Below are positions 57,401 through 57,419 of a stretch of DNA of 57,419 nucleotides, in pieces. The translations under genes and the position numbers were made by a program. This stretch comes from Stenotrophomonas terrae (lineage in GTDB: Bacteria > Pseudomonadota > Gammaproteobacteria > Xanthomonadales > Xanthomonadaceae). The first letter of the stretch is position 1. Each line of letters begins with the position of its first letter. The stretch is taken from the NCBI RefSeq assembly GCF_001431465.1, contig NZ_LDJJ01000053.1:1-57419 (forward strand), written 5' to 3'. The notes beneath the pieces were generated by a model. The model was not told where the DNA came from, searched no databases, and worked only from the letters and a program-made list of their open reading frames with translations.

Positions 57401-57419
57401 GTAGAGCCGAGCCACGCTC
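57401..57419. repeat. SMAG-type REP, cut by the window end
   Basis: GTAG (57401-57404) and the arm AGCCGAGC, loop CAC and the start of the matching arm (GCTC) run into the window edge. Confidence 0.85.

Overview
The window is about 57 kb of a GC-rich gammaproteobacterial chromosome, most likely Stenotrophomonas (Xanthomonadaceae). Three things point there: the ribosomal protein sequences look xanthomonad; many intergenic hairpins begin with GTAG followed by TGCCGAGC/GCTCGGCA arms, the SMAG-type REP elements known from Stenotrophomonas; and a REP-associated tyrosine transposase (RAYT) sits among them. This assignment comes from reading the sequence, not from a database search. No tRNA, rRNA, CRISPR array, prophage or intact insertion sequence was found. 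The content is mostly core chromosome with small accessory pockets.

Region 1 (1-15115) is the S10-spc-alpha ribosomal superoperon on the + strand, rpsJ to rplQ, including secY and rpoA, in the canonical order. rpmJ is absent from between secY and rpsM, and tuf is not directly upstream. The upstream 839 bp carry a 19-bp tandem array, a REP-like hairpin and a structured leader. Four internal gaps (rpsN-rpsH, rplR-rpsE, secY-rpsM, rpoA-rplQ) hold strong hairpins, some with terminator or promoter features, so the superoperon is probably read as several adjustable units.

Region 2 (15198-25100) holds dsbB and a type II DAHP synthase, a REP array with its RAYT gene, a DUF2127 gene coupled to typA on the - strand, then ppiB, mdh, rluA and prpE. 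Region 3 (25242-33978) holds an unknown 159-aa protein, a SUFU-domain protein overlapping a 92-aa ORFan, a two-component system divergent from an msrB-dipZ-msrA operon that looks like a complete envelope methionine sulfoxide repair pathway, a beta-class GST and a SleB-like hydrolase.

Region 4 (34570-44010) holds fadH, an LtaS/OpgB-like membrane transferase, a YczE-like membrane protein, an MDR oxidoreductase, an OmpA-family protein, and two small exported proteins that share an unusual C-terminal motif on either side of an RsuA-family pseudouridine synthase. Region 5 (44216-53041) has kbl and tdh, the two steps of threonine breakdown, both on the - strand but separated by a + strand block: an OprO/P-like porin, a complete sulfate ABC importer (sbp, cysT, cysW, cysA) and a TorF-type outer-membrane protein. 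Region 6 (53177-57419) holds an S46 dipeptidyl-peptidase, a proline-rich TolA/TonB-like protein and a histidine phosphatase.

All reading was by eye. Start codons were chosen from Shine-Dalgarno spacing and family N-termini. Promoter calls are by consensus match only. The best candidates for something undescribed are the paired FDAWMK-motif envelope proteins, the sensor-controlled Msr/DipZ module, and the regulatory hairpins inside the ribosomal superoperon.
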